The notes under the pieces: generated by a model | The model's database searches: none | What the model was told of the DNA's origin: nothing | What the model saw: the letters and a program-made list of their open reading frames with translations, nothing else | Made by a program: the position numbers and the translations under genes | Assembly (NCBI GenBank): GCA_002787235.1 | Contig: PCWG01000033.1 | Span: 188,438 to 252,437 of the forward strand | Source: Nitrospinae bacterium CG11_big_fil_rev_8_21_14_0_20_45_15 | GTDB lineage: Bacteria > Nitrospinota > Nitrospinia > Nitrospinales > VA-1 | Direction of reading: 5' to 3' | Length of the DNA: 64,000 nucleotides | Shown: positions 24,293-33,533 of the stretch, piece after piece | Position numbering within the stretch: position 1 is the first letter of the stretch | Layout: each line of letters starts with the position of its first letter

Positions 24293-26047
24293 TCATTCAA
24301 GTATATCTATGTACTTTTCTTCTATTTCCCGTTTTAGGGTTTCTAGAAACGCCTCAATTTTAAGCGTTTCCGTCAGCTTGGAGCGTCGCTTTCTTACAGC
24401 GATCACCTGATCCTCTGCTTCCTGACTTCCCAAAACAATCATATATGGGATTTTCTGCATTTGGGCCTCTCTGATTTTGAACCCAATCTTTTCATTTCGC
24501 AAGTCTTTTTCAACACGAATTCCTTCTTTTTTCAGTTTTTGTGCAACTTCTTCTGAATATTCGTGGTGCGCGTCGGTGATGGGAAGGATTATGACTTGTA
24601 CGGGGGCCATCCATAATGGGAAGGCTCCGGCATAATGTTCGATCAAACATCCGAAAAATCTTTCCAATGAACCCATCAGAGCACGATGAATCATGACAGG
24701 TTGACAACGTTTGCCATCTTCCTCAATGTAGCTGATTTCGAAACGATGCGGCAGGTTGAAATCGACCTGAATGGTGGAAACTTGCCAAAATCGGTTGAGG
24801 CTGTCTTTGATTTTAATGTCTATCTTGGGTCCGTAAAAAACGCCTTCGCCAGGATCGACTTCGTATTCGATCCCTGTGGTTTTAAGGGCGTTTTCCAGTG
24901 CGCTGGTTGCACTTTCCCAATCGCTCTCAGCTCCGACAAATTTTTCGGGTCGGGTGCTTAAGTAAACTTTGTATTCGTGGAACCCGAAAGACTTTAATAT
25001 GAAAAGAATAAAGTCGAGGGTTTTTGAAATTTCTTCTTCGATCTGGTTGAATCGGCAAAACAGATGCGCGTCGTCTTGTGTGAAACCGCGCACACGCAAT
25101 AACCCGTGCAATGCACCGGAGCGTTCGTAACGGTAGACGGTTCCCAATTCGGCGAAGCGGATAGGGAGGTCGCGATAACTTCGCAGTCGGCTTTGGAAGA
25201 TTTGGATATGGAACGGACAGTTCATGGGTTTCATCACATATTCTTTGCCCTCGATATCCATGGGCGAAAAAATATTCTCTTTGTAAAATTCCATGTGTCC
25301 GCTGGTTTTCCATAAATCAACTCGTGCGGCGTGCGGGGTGTAAACCAGTTCGTAGCCGTTGGCAAAATGTTCGTTTTTCCAGAACTCTTCGATCAGATGA
25401 CGTATTCGTGCGCCTTTGGGATGCCATAAGATGAGTCCAGGGCCAATGTCGTCATTCATCGTGTACAGGTCGAGCTCTTTGCCCAGTTTTCGATGATCGC
25501 GCTTTTTGGCCTCTTCGAGCCGTGTGATATAGGCTTTCAGTTCTTTTTTGTCGTTCCAGGCAGTGCCGTAAATGCGTTGCAAAACCGGGTTGCGTTCGTC
25601 TCCACGCCAGTAGGCGGAGGAGGTGTGCAATAGCTTGAAAACGGGGATGTCTTTCGTCGATCCGACATGCGGTCCGCGACAAAGGTCGGTGAACTCGCCC
25701 TGACTGTAAGTGGTTATGGTTTCGCCATCGGGGAAACTTTCGATAATTTCTACCTTGAATGACTCGCCCATCTCTTTGAATTTCTTAATCGCTTCGTCGC
25801 GGGGAATCTCTTTGCGTACGATTTCCAAACCTTTTTTGGAAAGCTCAAGCATACGAGCTTCAATCGTTGCCAGATCTTCGGGAACAAAAGGCGTGGGGCG
25901 TTGAAAGTCGTAATAAAATCCGTCTTCTATGACCGGGCCGATGGTGACTTTGGTTTCCGGAAAAAGCTGTTGTACGGCTTGCGCCATCAAGTGGGCGGCA
26001 CTGTGACGAATGGTTTCGAGATCGTATTTTATCTTTGGGTCATTCAT
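24293..26047 (-). CDS. thrS: Threonine-tRNA ligase without TGS domain
   Basis: The 584-residue protein starts directly at the editing domain (I-R-H-S-A-A-H-L-M-A-Q-A-V at residues 13-25, with the later C-R-G-P-H-V). It continues with the class II core (motif 2 R-x-x-E-x3 region and V-R-G-F-T-Q-D-D-A-H; zinc ligands in K-P-M-N-C-P-F-H) and the anticodon-binding domain. Most bacterial ThrRS are about 640 residues with an N-terminal TGS domain, absent here; a TAA lies in frame two codons before the ATG, so the short form is genuine. It heads the thrS-infC-rpmI-rplT-pheS block. The product charges tRNA-Thr in the cytoplasm. Confidence 0.96.
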   Translation of the reverse strand: MNDPKIKYDLETIRHSAAHLMAQAVQQLFPETKVTIGPVIEDGFYYDFQRPTPFVPEDLATIEARMLELSKKGLEIVRKEIPRDEAIKKFKEMGESFKVEIIESFPDGETITTYSQGEFTDLCRGPHVGSTKDIPVFKLLHTSSAYWRGDERNPVLQRIYGTAWNDKKELKAYITRLEEAKKRDHRKLGKELDLYTMNDDIGPGLILWHPKGARIRHLIEEFWKNEHFANGYELVYTPHAARVDLWKTSGHMEFYKENIFSPMDIEGKEYVMKPMNCPFHIQIFQSRLRSYRDLPIRFAELGTVYRYERSGALHGLLRVRGFTQDDAHLFCRFNQIEEEISKTLDFILFILKSFGFHEYKVYLSTRPEKFVGAESDWESATSALENALKTTGIEYEVDPGEGVFYGPKIDIKIKDSLNRFWQVSTIQVDFNLPHRFEISYIEEDGKRCQPVMIHRALMGSLERFFGCLIEHYAGAFPLWMAPVQVIILPITDAHHEYSEEVAQKLKKEGIRVEKDLRNEKIGFKIREAQMQKIPYMIVLGSQEAEDQVIAVRKRRSKLTETLKIEAFLETLKREIEEKYIDILE

Positions 26048-26192
26048 AAATTATAAAGATACCATTAACCCTTTGTTTGCAACAGTTAAAGGGTGGCTTG
26101 TTGTTGCCGTTTTTCTGTTCGGAGACTGTCTGGATATTTGAAAGAAAGGAATTCAGTCTGTTTCGGAAAGCTAAATGTCTTTCAACGAAAAA

Positions 26193-26264
26193 TAGGCACG
26201 GGCGGTTTCGAACCGCCGACCCCTTGCATGTCAAGCAAGTACTCTACCCCTGAGCTACGCGCCT
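26193..26264 (-). tRNA. tRNA-Val (anticodon GAC)
   Basis: The minus strand folds as a full cloverleaf: acceptor AGGCGCG/CGTGCCT (one G-T pair), D arm GCTC/GAGT, anticodon stem CTTGC/GCAAG with loop TTGACAT (anticodon GAC at 26230-26232), five-base variable loop, T arm GGCGG/CCGCC with TTCGAAA, discriminator A. The 3' CCA is not encoded. It lies about 145 bases upstream of thrS on the same strand. Confidence 0.95.
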
Positions 26265-26470
26265 GAATTTCCAAACGATTGGTGGGTATTTTAAGGTCAA
26301 ACCGGATTTTGTCAAGAAAAAACCCTTGGCCTGTTACCGGGAATCGTGTTCATGATGTTTTGAACAATCTGCCGACTTATAAATATGAAGTGTTTTGATC
26401 GTTGCACACCTGTTTTCCGAAGCTCATCTCTTTGATTTTAGATCAGTAAGAGTCAGCATTCAAATATATT

Positions 26471-26755
26471 TCAGGGGGTGGTGCTTCCTTCGCTGTCGGT
26501 CTCTTCGTTTTCAAACTGAAAACGTTCGTTGAGTGTGTGCAGATCCTTCTTGTTTTTATTGATCTTTTTTAAAAGCTGACGCGATTCGTCATCGGGGAAG
26601 AGGGCGTTCAAATCTTTGTCGGCATCTGGAAACAGGACATTGAGGTCAATCCCAATTTCTTCAACTGGAGGTTGAGAGGATGCCTCTGTTGTCAATGGGC
26701 CTTCTTCTTGCGATTGATTTTCTTGACTATCGGGTAATTGTTGATTGTCTTCCAT
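26471..26755 (-). CDS. Small acidic protein of unknown function
   Basis: The 94-residue product is acidic and Gln/Glu/Pro-rich at both ends, with no membrane span. The centre holds an imperfect repeat of D-L-N-[VA]-L-F-P-D (about residues 37-55), followed by a basic helix with L-L-K-K-I-N-K-N-K-K. I do not recognise it. It starts 19 bases after the stop of the CopD-like gene and is probably the last gene of the pepA operon. Confidence 0.55.
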   Translation of the reverse strand: MEDNQQLPDSQENQSQEEGPLTTEASSQPPVEEIGIDLNVLFPDADKDLNALFPDDESRQLLKKINKNKKDLHTLNERFQFENEETDSEGSTTP

Positions 26756-26774
26756 GATTTTATTCTTTCATTTT

Positions 26775-27257
26775 TTAGAAACGAGCGAGCCAAACTCCAC
26801 AAAAAGCGGCGAGTACAATGGCTCCCAGAGACAGGACGCCCAGTTGTTGCATTTTTTTCAGGACGCTGGGAACAAGTGCGCGGTTTTCTGGAACGAGATC
26901 GAGATGCTCGATGCGTGTGCGTAATGAAAATGCGGAATACACGCTGAGAAAAAATGCGGCGATCACAAATATCATTTTGAAGCCGAACAGATTGTAATAA
27001 CCGGCTTTCAGGTTGACTTGATTGGCGTAATTTTCCATCAGGTAATAGACACCTGAGCCGATGAGCACAATCACGCAAACAAACACCGTCGGTGCGAGGG
27101 TTTCGAAAGCTTTGTAGCTGACACTGTGTTCTTCCGCTGTTTTGGGCTGGGGAATTTTTTGCATTGCGGGCAGAAAGAGCAAAAGGGTATAGGTCAAACT
27201 TCCAATGGCCACGCCTGCGGCGGCAAGGTGTATGAATATGATGATGTTGTTCGTCAT
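26775..27257 (-). CDS. CopD-like integral membrane protein
   Basis: The 160-residue protein has four hydrophobic spans (about residues 5-30, 50-73, 87-110, 135-158). The first span carries H-L-A-A-A-G-V-A-I-G, and the second ends near G-S-G-V-Y-Y-L, a layout seen in CopD/DUF2269-like and HemJ-like families. A role in copper or heme handling would be a guess. It follows pepA by six bases. Confidence 0.6.
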   Translation of the reverse strand: MTNNIIIFIHLAAAGVAIGSLTYTLLLFLPAMQKIPQPKTAEEHSVSYKAFETLAPTVFVCVIVLIGSGVYYLMENYANQVNLKAGYYNLFGFKMIFVIAAFFLSVYSAFSLRTRIEHLDLVPENRALVPSVLKKMQQLGVLSLGAIVLAAFCGVWLARF

Positions 27258-27263
27258 TGCAGA

Positions 27264-28790
27264 TCAGGAAATATTTTCAAGATAGTGAATGAGTAGTCGC
27301 ACGCCAAAACCGGAGGCTCCTTTGGGAATATAGGGCTTGTCCAGTTCCCAGGCAACGCCTGCGATGTCTAAATGAGCCCAAGGAGTCTTGTCGTCAACAA
27401 AGGCTTTTAAAAATGCGGCGGCGGTGATGGTTCCTGCTCCAACATTGGGTGCCGAGATATTTTTCAGATCGGCGATGTCGCTTTTGACCGCTTTTTCGTG
27501 CTCTTCCCACAAAGGCAGGTTCCAAAGTCGTTCGCCGCTGGTTTCTCCGCTTGCGATCAATTGTTGAATGAGGTCTGCATTGTTGCCGATGACAGCACCG
27601 GCCTGATGGCCGAGAGCGACTACGCAGGCACCGGTCAGGGTAGCGAGATCAATCACCGCTCGGGGTTTGTATCTTGCTGAATAAGTCAGCGCATCGGCGA
27701 GTACGAGACGGCCTTCTGCATCGGTGTTCAATACTTCGATGGTTTTGCCTGACATGGATTTGAGAATATCTCCGGGCTTGATGGCATTGCCACTTGGCAT
27801 ATTCTCAGCGGCAGGCACGAGACCCACTACATTGATGGGGAGTTTGAGGCTGGCCGCGGCTTGCAAGGCACCAATGGTTGCGGCTCCTCCTGACATGTCC
27901 ATCTTCATTTCACCCATATTGGCCGATGGTTTGATGGAGATGCCACCGGTGTCGAAGGTGATTCCTTTGCCGACAATGACAACGGGGGCCTGCTTCTTGG
28001 GTCCGCCCTTGTACTCCATCACAATCAGAGCGGGAGGCTCAGTGCTTCCCTGGCTGACACCCAGCAGGGCTCCCATGCCGAATTTTTCCATTTCCTTACG
28101 GCCCAGAATCTTGCAGGTGAATTGATTCGCACGCGCGACTTTTTTTGCGGTTTGCGCAAGAAAGGTTGGTGTGGCGCGGTTGCCGGGATGTGAGATGAGA
28201 TCACGTGCGGTGAACACGGCGTCAACAATTTTGTGGGCTTTTTGTGCGGACTTGCGCGCGATGGCTTGATTTGAAGCATCGGTCAAAAGTGAAAGCTCTT
28301 CCAAACTGTCGTTTTGATTCTTGGATTTTTTGTCTTTGCTTTTGTATTCCTCAAAACGGTACAAACTGAGAAGGGCTCCCTCAGCAAGGGCGCATGCAAT
28401 ATGTTCAGGTTCTATTTTGAGATTATTTTTTTTGTCACCTGTCAAATCGGGAACAGCGAGAGAAAGAGACGTGGTTTTGTTTTTTTCAATTTGTTTGAGT
28501 GCGGTTGCAGAAGCTTGTCGTAATTTTTCCGCAGTGACTTCTTTGTCGGGTCCCAATCCCACGAGTAAAATGGCTTTGGGTTTGATGTTTCCCAAAGTGT
28601 CCAGCCACAGTGTTTGATTTGCCTTTCCTTCAAAACGTTTATTTTTATAGGCTGAGGAAATTGCGCCATTTAATTTTTGATCGATCTCTTTCAACGTTGC
28701 ATCGGGTTTTTCCTCTTCAGGACGAAATAGAGTCAAACAGTCCGTATTATGGGAGATAAACGCATCGGTTTTTATTTTTATGGGTTTCAT
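27264..28790 (-). CDS. pepA: Leucyl aminopeptidase (M17 family)
   Basis: The 508-residue length and the C-terminal catalytic domain identify an M17 hexameric aminopeptidase. Metal and active-site residues are in V-I-V-G-K-G-I-T-F-D-T-G-G-I-S-I-K (Lys, Asp), the M-K-M-D-M-S-G-G region and the signature N-T-D-A-E-G-R-L-V-L-A-D (Asp, Glu, Arg). It removes N-terminal Leu and other residues from peptides and uses two Zn/Mn ions. In some bacteria PepA also binds DNA as a recombination or transcription factor. It is the first gene of a three-gene set. Confidence 0.96.
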   Translation of the reverse strand: MKPIKIKTDAFISHNTDCLTLFRPEEEKPDATLKEIDQKLNGAISSAYKNKRFEGKANQTLWLDTLGNIKPKAILLVGLGPDKEVTAEKLRQASATALKQIEKNKTTSLSLAVPDLTGDKKNNLKIEPEHIACALAEGALLSLYRFEEYKSKDKKSKNQNDSLEELSLLTDASNQAIARKSAQKAHKIVDAVFTARDLISHPGNRATPTFLAQTAKKVARANQFTCKILGRKEMEKFGMGALLGVSQGSTEPPALIVMEYKGGPKKQAPVVIVGKGITFDTGGISIKPSANMGEMKMDMSGGAATIGALQAAASLKLPINVVGLVPAAENMPSGNAIKPGDILKSMSGKTIEVLNTDAEGRLVLADALTYSARYKPRAVIDLATLTGACVVALGHQAGAVIGNNADLIQQLIASGETSGERLWNLPLWEEHEKAVKSDIADLKNISAPNVGAGTITAAAFLKAFVDDKTPWAHLDIAGVAWELDKPYIPKGASGFGVRLLIHYLENIS

Positions 28791-28959
28791 GCTGGAAGTG
28801 GATTTGAAAGATTAAAGGGTAGCTTTATTGAATTTGCGCGGCTACTGGGTATTTGTCGAAAACAAATAAAACTTTTGAGCTTAGAATTCTAACTCTTATG
28901 CAGGATGGCAATCAACACCAAAATTTTAGCGAATTTTTGGGTTGGTTGCTTTATGAAAA

Positions 28960-30060
28960 TCATTCTTTGTACGCTGGGAAATCTGTGTATCCTTCTTTCT
29001 CAAATGAATACCATAGGCTCAGGTCGGCCTCTGGTGCCAATGGCCAGCCATTGTAAAATCGTTCTACCAGGTCGGGATTACTGATAAAAGGTCGACCGAA
29101 GGCGATCATATCGGCACTATTATTTGCGATGGCAAGTTCAGCTGAGTCTTGTGTGTAGCCGCAATTCCCGATCAGGGGACCGCTGAAAACTTTTCTGAAA
29201 TCATTTAGAGTCATAGGCTCGCCCAACTCATGGAAGCCAAAAACAAGTCCATCCAGCACATGGAGATAAGCCAGGCCAATCGGGGCAAGTTGCGTTGCTA
29301 TATATGTGAAGGTTTCCCTGAAATCGGGGGACCCCATATCATTGAAGATACCGTTGGGACTCAATCGGGCACCGACTCGATTTGCGGGCCAGATTTCTGT
29401 TATTGCGGTGACCACTTCCTTGAGGAAACGGAATCGATTTGCAATGCTCCCGCCATAAATATCGGTGCGTTTGTTTGTTTTTGATTGTAGAAATTGATCG
29501 ATGAGATAGCCATTTGCGGAATGAATTTCTACGCCGTCAAACCCCGCTTCTTTTGCACGTCTTGCCGCTTGTTTGTAGTCATCCACGATTGATGGAATTT
29601 CTTCTGTGTCAAGAGCGCGAGGTGTCTCGTATGCGACTTTCCCCAGTGGTGTGCGAATGTATTCTTCATTCAACTTGATGGCAGAGGGGGCAACGGGCAG
29701 TTCGCCTTCATGGAAAGAGCTGTGAGAGGCGCGACCCATGTGCCAGAGCTGGAGAAATATTTTGGACCCTTTATCGTGAACGGCTTGAGTGACCTGTTTC
29801 CATGCTTCTGCTTGTTCATCCAGATAAATTCCGGGCGAATTGAGCCAGCCAATGGCTTGTTTGGATATGACGGTTGCTTCGGAGATCAGCAAGCCGGCGG
29901 ACGCTCTTTGAGCATAATACTCGGCCATCAAGCTGTTTGGCATTCTGCTTGTCCCTGCTCGGGCGCGGGTCAAGGGAGCCAGTACCACACGATTTTTCAG
30001 TTCCAGATCATCCAATTGAATCGGACTGAGTAGATGGGGTGATTTTGATTTGCTTGTCAT
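28960..30060 (-). CDS. Old Yellow Enzyme family alkene reductase
   Basis: The 366-residue FMN enzyme shows the OYE core: L-K-N-R-V-V-L-A-P-L-T-R-A-R, the Q-L-W-H-M-G-R-A-S-H segment, the substrate-binding pair in E-I-H-S-A-N-G-Y-L-I-D-Q-F (His and Asn), R-T-D-x-Y-G-G-S-I-x-N-R-x-R-F, and F-G-R-P-F-I-S-N-P-D-L-V. It reduces activated C=C bonds such as those in N-ethylmaleimide or nitro-compounds with NAD(P)H, usually in defence against electrophiles. It is divergent from the symporter gene; the spacer holds a palindrome that may control both. Confidence 0.93.
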   Translation of the reverse strand: MTSKSKSPHLLSPIQLDDLELKNRVVLAPLTRARAGTSRMPNSLMAEYYAQRASAGLLISEATVISKQAIGWLNSPGIYLDEQAEAWKQVTQAVHDKGSKIFLQLWHMGRASHSSFHEGELPVAPSAIKLNEEYIRTPLGKVAYETPRALDTEEIPSIVDDYKQAARRAKEAGFDGVEIHSANGYLIDQFLQSKTNKRTDIYGGSIANRFRFLKEVVTAITEIWPANRVGARLSPNGIFNDMGSPDFRETFTYIATQLAPIGLAYLHVLDGLVFGFHELGEPMTLNDFRKVFSGPLIGNCGYTQDSAELAIANNSADMIAFGRPFISNPDLVERFYNGWPLAPEADLSLWYSFEKEGYTDFPAYKE

Positions 30061-30177
30061 CGAAAAAGATTCCTGACTGTATAAAGTAGTGTCTTCGAAT
30101 TTTAATTGAATTTAAAAATATCCACCGATTTCAAAATCTATCTGCCGGCAAATCAACTGTCTTTAGCTTGACAAGTT

Positions 30178-30195
30178 AACTGCCAGTTGGCAGTT
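30178..30195. promoter_or_regulatory. Perfect 18-bp palindrome in divergent spacer
   Basis: AACTGCCAGTTGGCAGTT has eight-base arms around a two-base centre. It lies between the Old Yellow Enzyme and symporter genes, preceded by TTGACA at 30168-30173. Such palindromes are typical binding sites for TetR/MarR-class repressors; no such regulator gene is in the window. Confidence 0.5.
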
Positions 30196-30237
30196 TATCA
30201 ATATGAAAGTTACTACTCCAACGGGAAAATTTTTTGT

Positions 30238-31671
30238 ATGACAGAATTCAGCGGTACGACCGCCTTTGTATTTTTCATTTATGTTCTGATCATGCTTGCA
30301 ATAGGGTGGAGGTCGTCGCGTGGCACTCAGACCTCTGAAGGCTTTTTTTTAGCAGACCGTTCGTTCAAAGCCTGGGTCACCGCCATTGGCTCCACTGCCA
30401 GTTCGGAAAGTGCCTGGGCGGTTTTGGGAACGGTTGGGATGGCCTATAAAGATGGATTCTCAGTTTTCTGGTTTCTTCCAGGTTGTTTGTTGGGTTATGC
30501 ACTGAACTGGTTTTGTATTGCCGAACGGTTGCGCAAGATTTCCCGTGAATCGAATGCCATCACCCTGCCGGATTATTTCCAATCTTATTTTCAAGACTCC
30601 ACACATACCTTGCGGATCTTGTCCGCCGTCATCATCTTTTCTTGCATGATGGCTTATATCGCGGCGCAATTGACGGCAATCGGAAAGACCTTCGATGCTG
30701 TTTTTGGAGTCCCCCATATTCTGAGTATCCCTGTGGGAGGGGCCATTGTCATTGGTTATACGATGACGGGTGGGTTCCGCGCAGTTGCCTGGACGGATTT
30801 TGTGCAAGGGCTCATCATGGCTTGCGGGCTGGTTTTGCTATCGCTCGTTGCACTGAACGCTTTGGGTGGGTTTTCGAGCATGGTGCAAAAGGTGAATGTC
30901 GTGGATCCTGTAGCGTTGACCTGGATGGGTGGAAAGAGTGTCAGCGCATTCTTTGGGATGGTGATTGGTTTGTTGGGAATCGGTCTGGGTTATCCCGGGC
31001 AACCGCATGTGTTGAATCGTTATATGGCGGCGAAAGATTCCCGCACGATTCGTTTGGGCGTCTGGATTGCATTGGGCTGGGGGTTGACAATGTATAGCTC
31101 GGCGATCCTGCTTGGGATTTGTGGCAAAGTGTTGTTTCCCGGTTTGGAAGATCCCGAACACCTTTTTCCGCTTGCGGCGCAAAGCCTCCTGCCGACGGTT
31201 CTGGGTGCGATTGTATTGACAGGCGTGCTGGCGGCTATCATGTCAACAGTAAGTGCACAAATCATTGTGGCAACATCGACGATGGCGCACGACGTTTATT
31301 CTAAAATTTTAAATCGTGAAGCGGATGCCCGATCGATCGTTTTTATCAGCCGGGCGACTGTTCTGGTTTTAGGTGTCGGCTCCTGTCTCGTTGCACTTGG
31401 CGAGACACATGTGATTTTCTGGTTCGTGTTGTTTGCATGGTCGGGTTTGGGCGCGAGTTTCGGACCCCTCATGCTCTGGACTTTGTATTCGAAGAAGGTA
31501 ACTCGCAAGGGTGCGATTGCAGGAATGTTAACGGGGTTTTCAGTGACGGTGCTATGGAAAATAACGGGACTTTCGGAAAGCGTGATCTACGAGTTGCCAC
31601 CTGCTTTTTTTCTCTCTGCTCTGGTCATCTGGTTTTTCAACCGCTCTGAAGTGTCTGTTGATCAAGCGTAA
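30238..31671 (+). CDS. Sodium/solute symporter (SSF family, PutP-like)
   Basis: From the ATG at 30238 the protein has 477 residues and about thirteen membrane spans. The SSF pattern is clear: F-F-L-A-D-R-S-F-K-A-W near the start, S-T-A-S-S-E-S-A-W-A, G-Y-T-M-T-G-G-F-R-A-V-A-W-T-D-F-V-Q-G (SSF signature, about residues 175-192), and the Na+-binding helix A-I-M-S-T-V-S-A-Q. It most resembles proline/pantothenate-type symporters, but the substrate is not proven. The first 17 residues of a longer frame (from 30187) would cross the palindrome and are not preferred. Confidence 0.88.
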   Translation: MTEFSGTTAFVFFIYVLIMLAIGWRSSRGTQTSEGFFLADRSFKAWVTAIGSTASSESAWAVLGTVGMAYKDGFSVFWFLPGCLLGYALNWFCIAERLRKISRESNAITLPDYFQSYFQDSTHTLRILSAVIIFSCMMAYIAAQLTAIGKTFDAVFGVPHILSIPVGGAIVIGYTMTGGFRAVAWTDFVQGLIMACGLVLLSLVALNALGGFSSMVQKVNVVDPVALTWMGGKSVSAFFGMVIGLLGIGLGYPGQPHVLNRYMAAKDSRTIRLGVWIALGWGLTMYSSAILLGICGKVLFPGLEDPEHLFPLAAQSLLPTVLGAIVLTGVLAAIMSTVSAQIIVATSTMAHDVYSKILNREADARSIVFISRATVLVLGVGSCLVALGETHVIFWFVLFAWSGLGASFGPLMLWTLYSKKVTRKGAIAGMLTGFSVTVLWKITGLSESVIYELPPAFFLSALVIWFFNRSEVSVDQA

Positions 31672-33529
31672 AGATTCTAGCCTTTCATTTTTAGAAAGCA
31701 GAAGAGTGTCGTCTTTGAGACAAAGAATATTTTATTTTATTCCCATAGTGGCTGTGAACTTTTGGGTCTATTTTCCTGCGCTTTACCATTTTCCCCGTGC
31801 TGACACCTTTATGTATACCGGGAGTGTTGCAGGGAAAGAGGGATTCTTTGAATTGGTCTTCGGTCAGTATTCGTTGAATCGCAATATGTTGTTCAATGCG
31901 GGGGATAGCTTTTTATTTCGCCCAGTTTATTATGCCTGGCTGGGATTTGAAAAATGGTCGTCGGGCTACGATTTTTTTTATTGGCATCTTTTGGGTTGTG
32001 GACTTCACCTGTTATTGATGTGGTTTGTTTTGAAGTTATTTTATCTCGTACGGGGAGATATCTTTTCGATCATTGGAACATTGTTTTGTTCCACGCTATT
32101 CATTGGAATGGATGCAGTGATTTGGGAAATAGTCACTCCCTATCTTTGGGGTTTTGTGTTTTTGTTCTGCGCTCTCAACGCTATTTACGAGCAGAAACCC
32201 GGGCTGTTGCCTAACACGCAGAAAATCATTTGGGCAACGTTTTTTTTGACTGTAGGAACTTTTGCTTATGAATTGATAATCCCATTTGGAATGGTTTTTT
32301 CATTTTATTTATGGCTATGTCTTGGAAGATTGAAAATCAATGAACATTTTTATACGACTGAAACGGTATATAAAACCCCCTGGTTTTGGATTGCACTGCC
32401 TTGTTTGGCACCGCTGATTTATTTGTCCGTCGATTGTTTAGATAGTTTTTTTAATCCGTACAATTCCGGGGTGATTCATGTCTTGGGAAACGAAAATCTT
32501 TCCAGGACCTTGCCTTATGCTTTCATACTTACGAGTTGGTATTTATTTGCAGGTCTCTTTCCATATTTATACGATGTGACGGCTGGCGATCGGCTGATTG
32601 CGCAAGTACCGAAATTTTTACAAGAACTCCCGGGTGTGTTTCAATTCAACGGTGGAATAAATGCCATTTCTATCACCACGGGAGTGATAATCGTTGGAAT
32701 GATTTGGGCAATCTTACGACCGGGAAGAGACAACGTCAAGCGTTGGTTGCAACGTCCTGATTGGAATTGGCGTTTCAGTTTATTTGCTTTCATGCTGTTG
32801 GGAATGCTTATTACGGGGCTGGTTTTGGGGCGAATGAATGAGCGTGGAATTGGCTATATGTTGAGTTGTGGTCATTATCCGTATTTTTTCTGGTTATTTT
32901 TTGTTCTTCTTCTAATTTCTTTAGTGCCCTCGAATAAGAGTTCTCAAAGAGTTCATTCCCATTTCATTAAGTGGAGTTTCGGGGGATTGTGTGTCTTACT
33001 CATTAGTCTGAATTCGTTGCGTGTTTATGACATGAATTTGAGAACTCAAAGCAAATTTTTTCCTGTGGGGGAGGTTATGCAAAGCCTTGACCGTTTTGTT
33101 CAGAGAAAAAAAATAGAACCCGGCTTTTCTTTTAAAATCATCAAAGCATCGGTTTACGATCAAAATTTATTTTGGTTGCACAAGCAAGATGGAGCGCGTG
33201 AGCAGAATTGGAATATGTCCGGCGCGCTCTATTGGAATTATATGGATGATGTTGCCCCTAAATACTTGATGATTGCGAAACCTGCAAGCCTTGGAGGCAT
33301 TTACACCGAAATTCCAGTCGAGTTTTTGAAAAACTCCTGGGAGTCTTTTCGCAAATTCCGAGGTTATAGAATTTTTGAGTACAATGGGGCTTCTTATGGC
33401 ATATTCAGCTCGACTCATGAATGGAATGCCAAGAATATTTTTCAGTCTGGCAAGGCAGTATTGTGTGAAGTTTCAGTAGAAGAAATAGTTGTAAAAATTG
33501 AAAAGAAAATTCCAACCAGTACGCTATAA
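31658..33529 (+). CDS. Multi-span membrane protein of unknown function
   Basis: The 623-residue product has about eleven to twelve membrane spans in its first 430 residues and a C-terminal globular part (about 450-600). The first extracytoplasmic loop holds F-P-R-A-D-T-F-M-Y-T-G; the general layout resembles the GT-C glycosyltransferases that use lipid-linked sugars (acidic first loop), but the usual signatures are not clear. It begins at TTG 31658 inside the symporter 3' end (14-base overlap) and is followed after four bases by the next gene, so the three or four genes are likely co-transcribed. Function is unknown. Confidence 0.6.
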   Translation: MIKRKDSSLSFLESRRVSSLRQRIFYFIPIVAVNFWVYFPALYHFPRADTFMYTGSVAGKEGFFELVFGQYSLNRNMLFNAGDSFLFRPVYYAWLGFEKWSSGYDFFYWHLLGCGLHLLLMWFVLKLFYLVRGDIFSIIGTLFCSTLFIGMDAVIWEIVTPYLWGFVFLFCALNAIYEQKPGLLPNTQKIIWATFFLTVGTFAYELIIPFGMVFSFYLWLCLGRLKINEHFYTTETVYKTPWFWIALPCLAPLIYLSVDCLDSFFNPYNSGVIHVLGNENLSRTLPYAFILTSWYLFAGLFPYLYDVTAGDRLIAQVPKFLQELPGVFQFNGGINAISITTGVIIVGMIWAILRPGRDNVKRWLQRPDWNWRFSLFAFMLLGMLITGLVLGRMNERGIGYMLSCGHYPYFFWLFFVLLLISLVPSNKSSQRVHSHFIKWSFGGLCVLLISLNSLRVYDMNLRTQSKFFPVGEVMQSLDRFVQRKKIEPGFSFKIIKASVYDQNLFWLHKQDGAREQNWNMSGALYWNYMDDVAPKYLMIAKPASLGGIYTEIPVEFLKNSWESFRKFRGYRIFEYNGASYGIFSSTHEWNAKNIFQSGKAVLCEVSVEEIVVKIEKKIPTSTL

Positions 33530-33533
33530 CACC

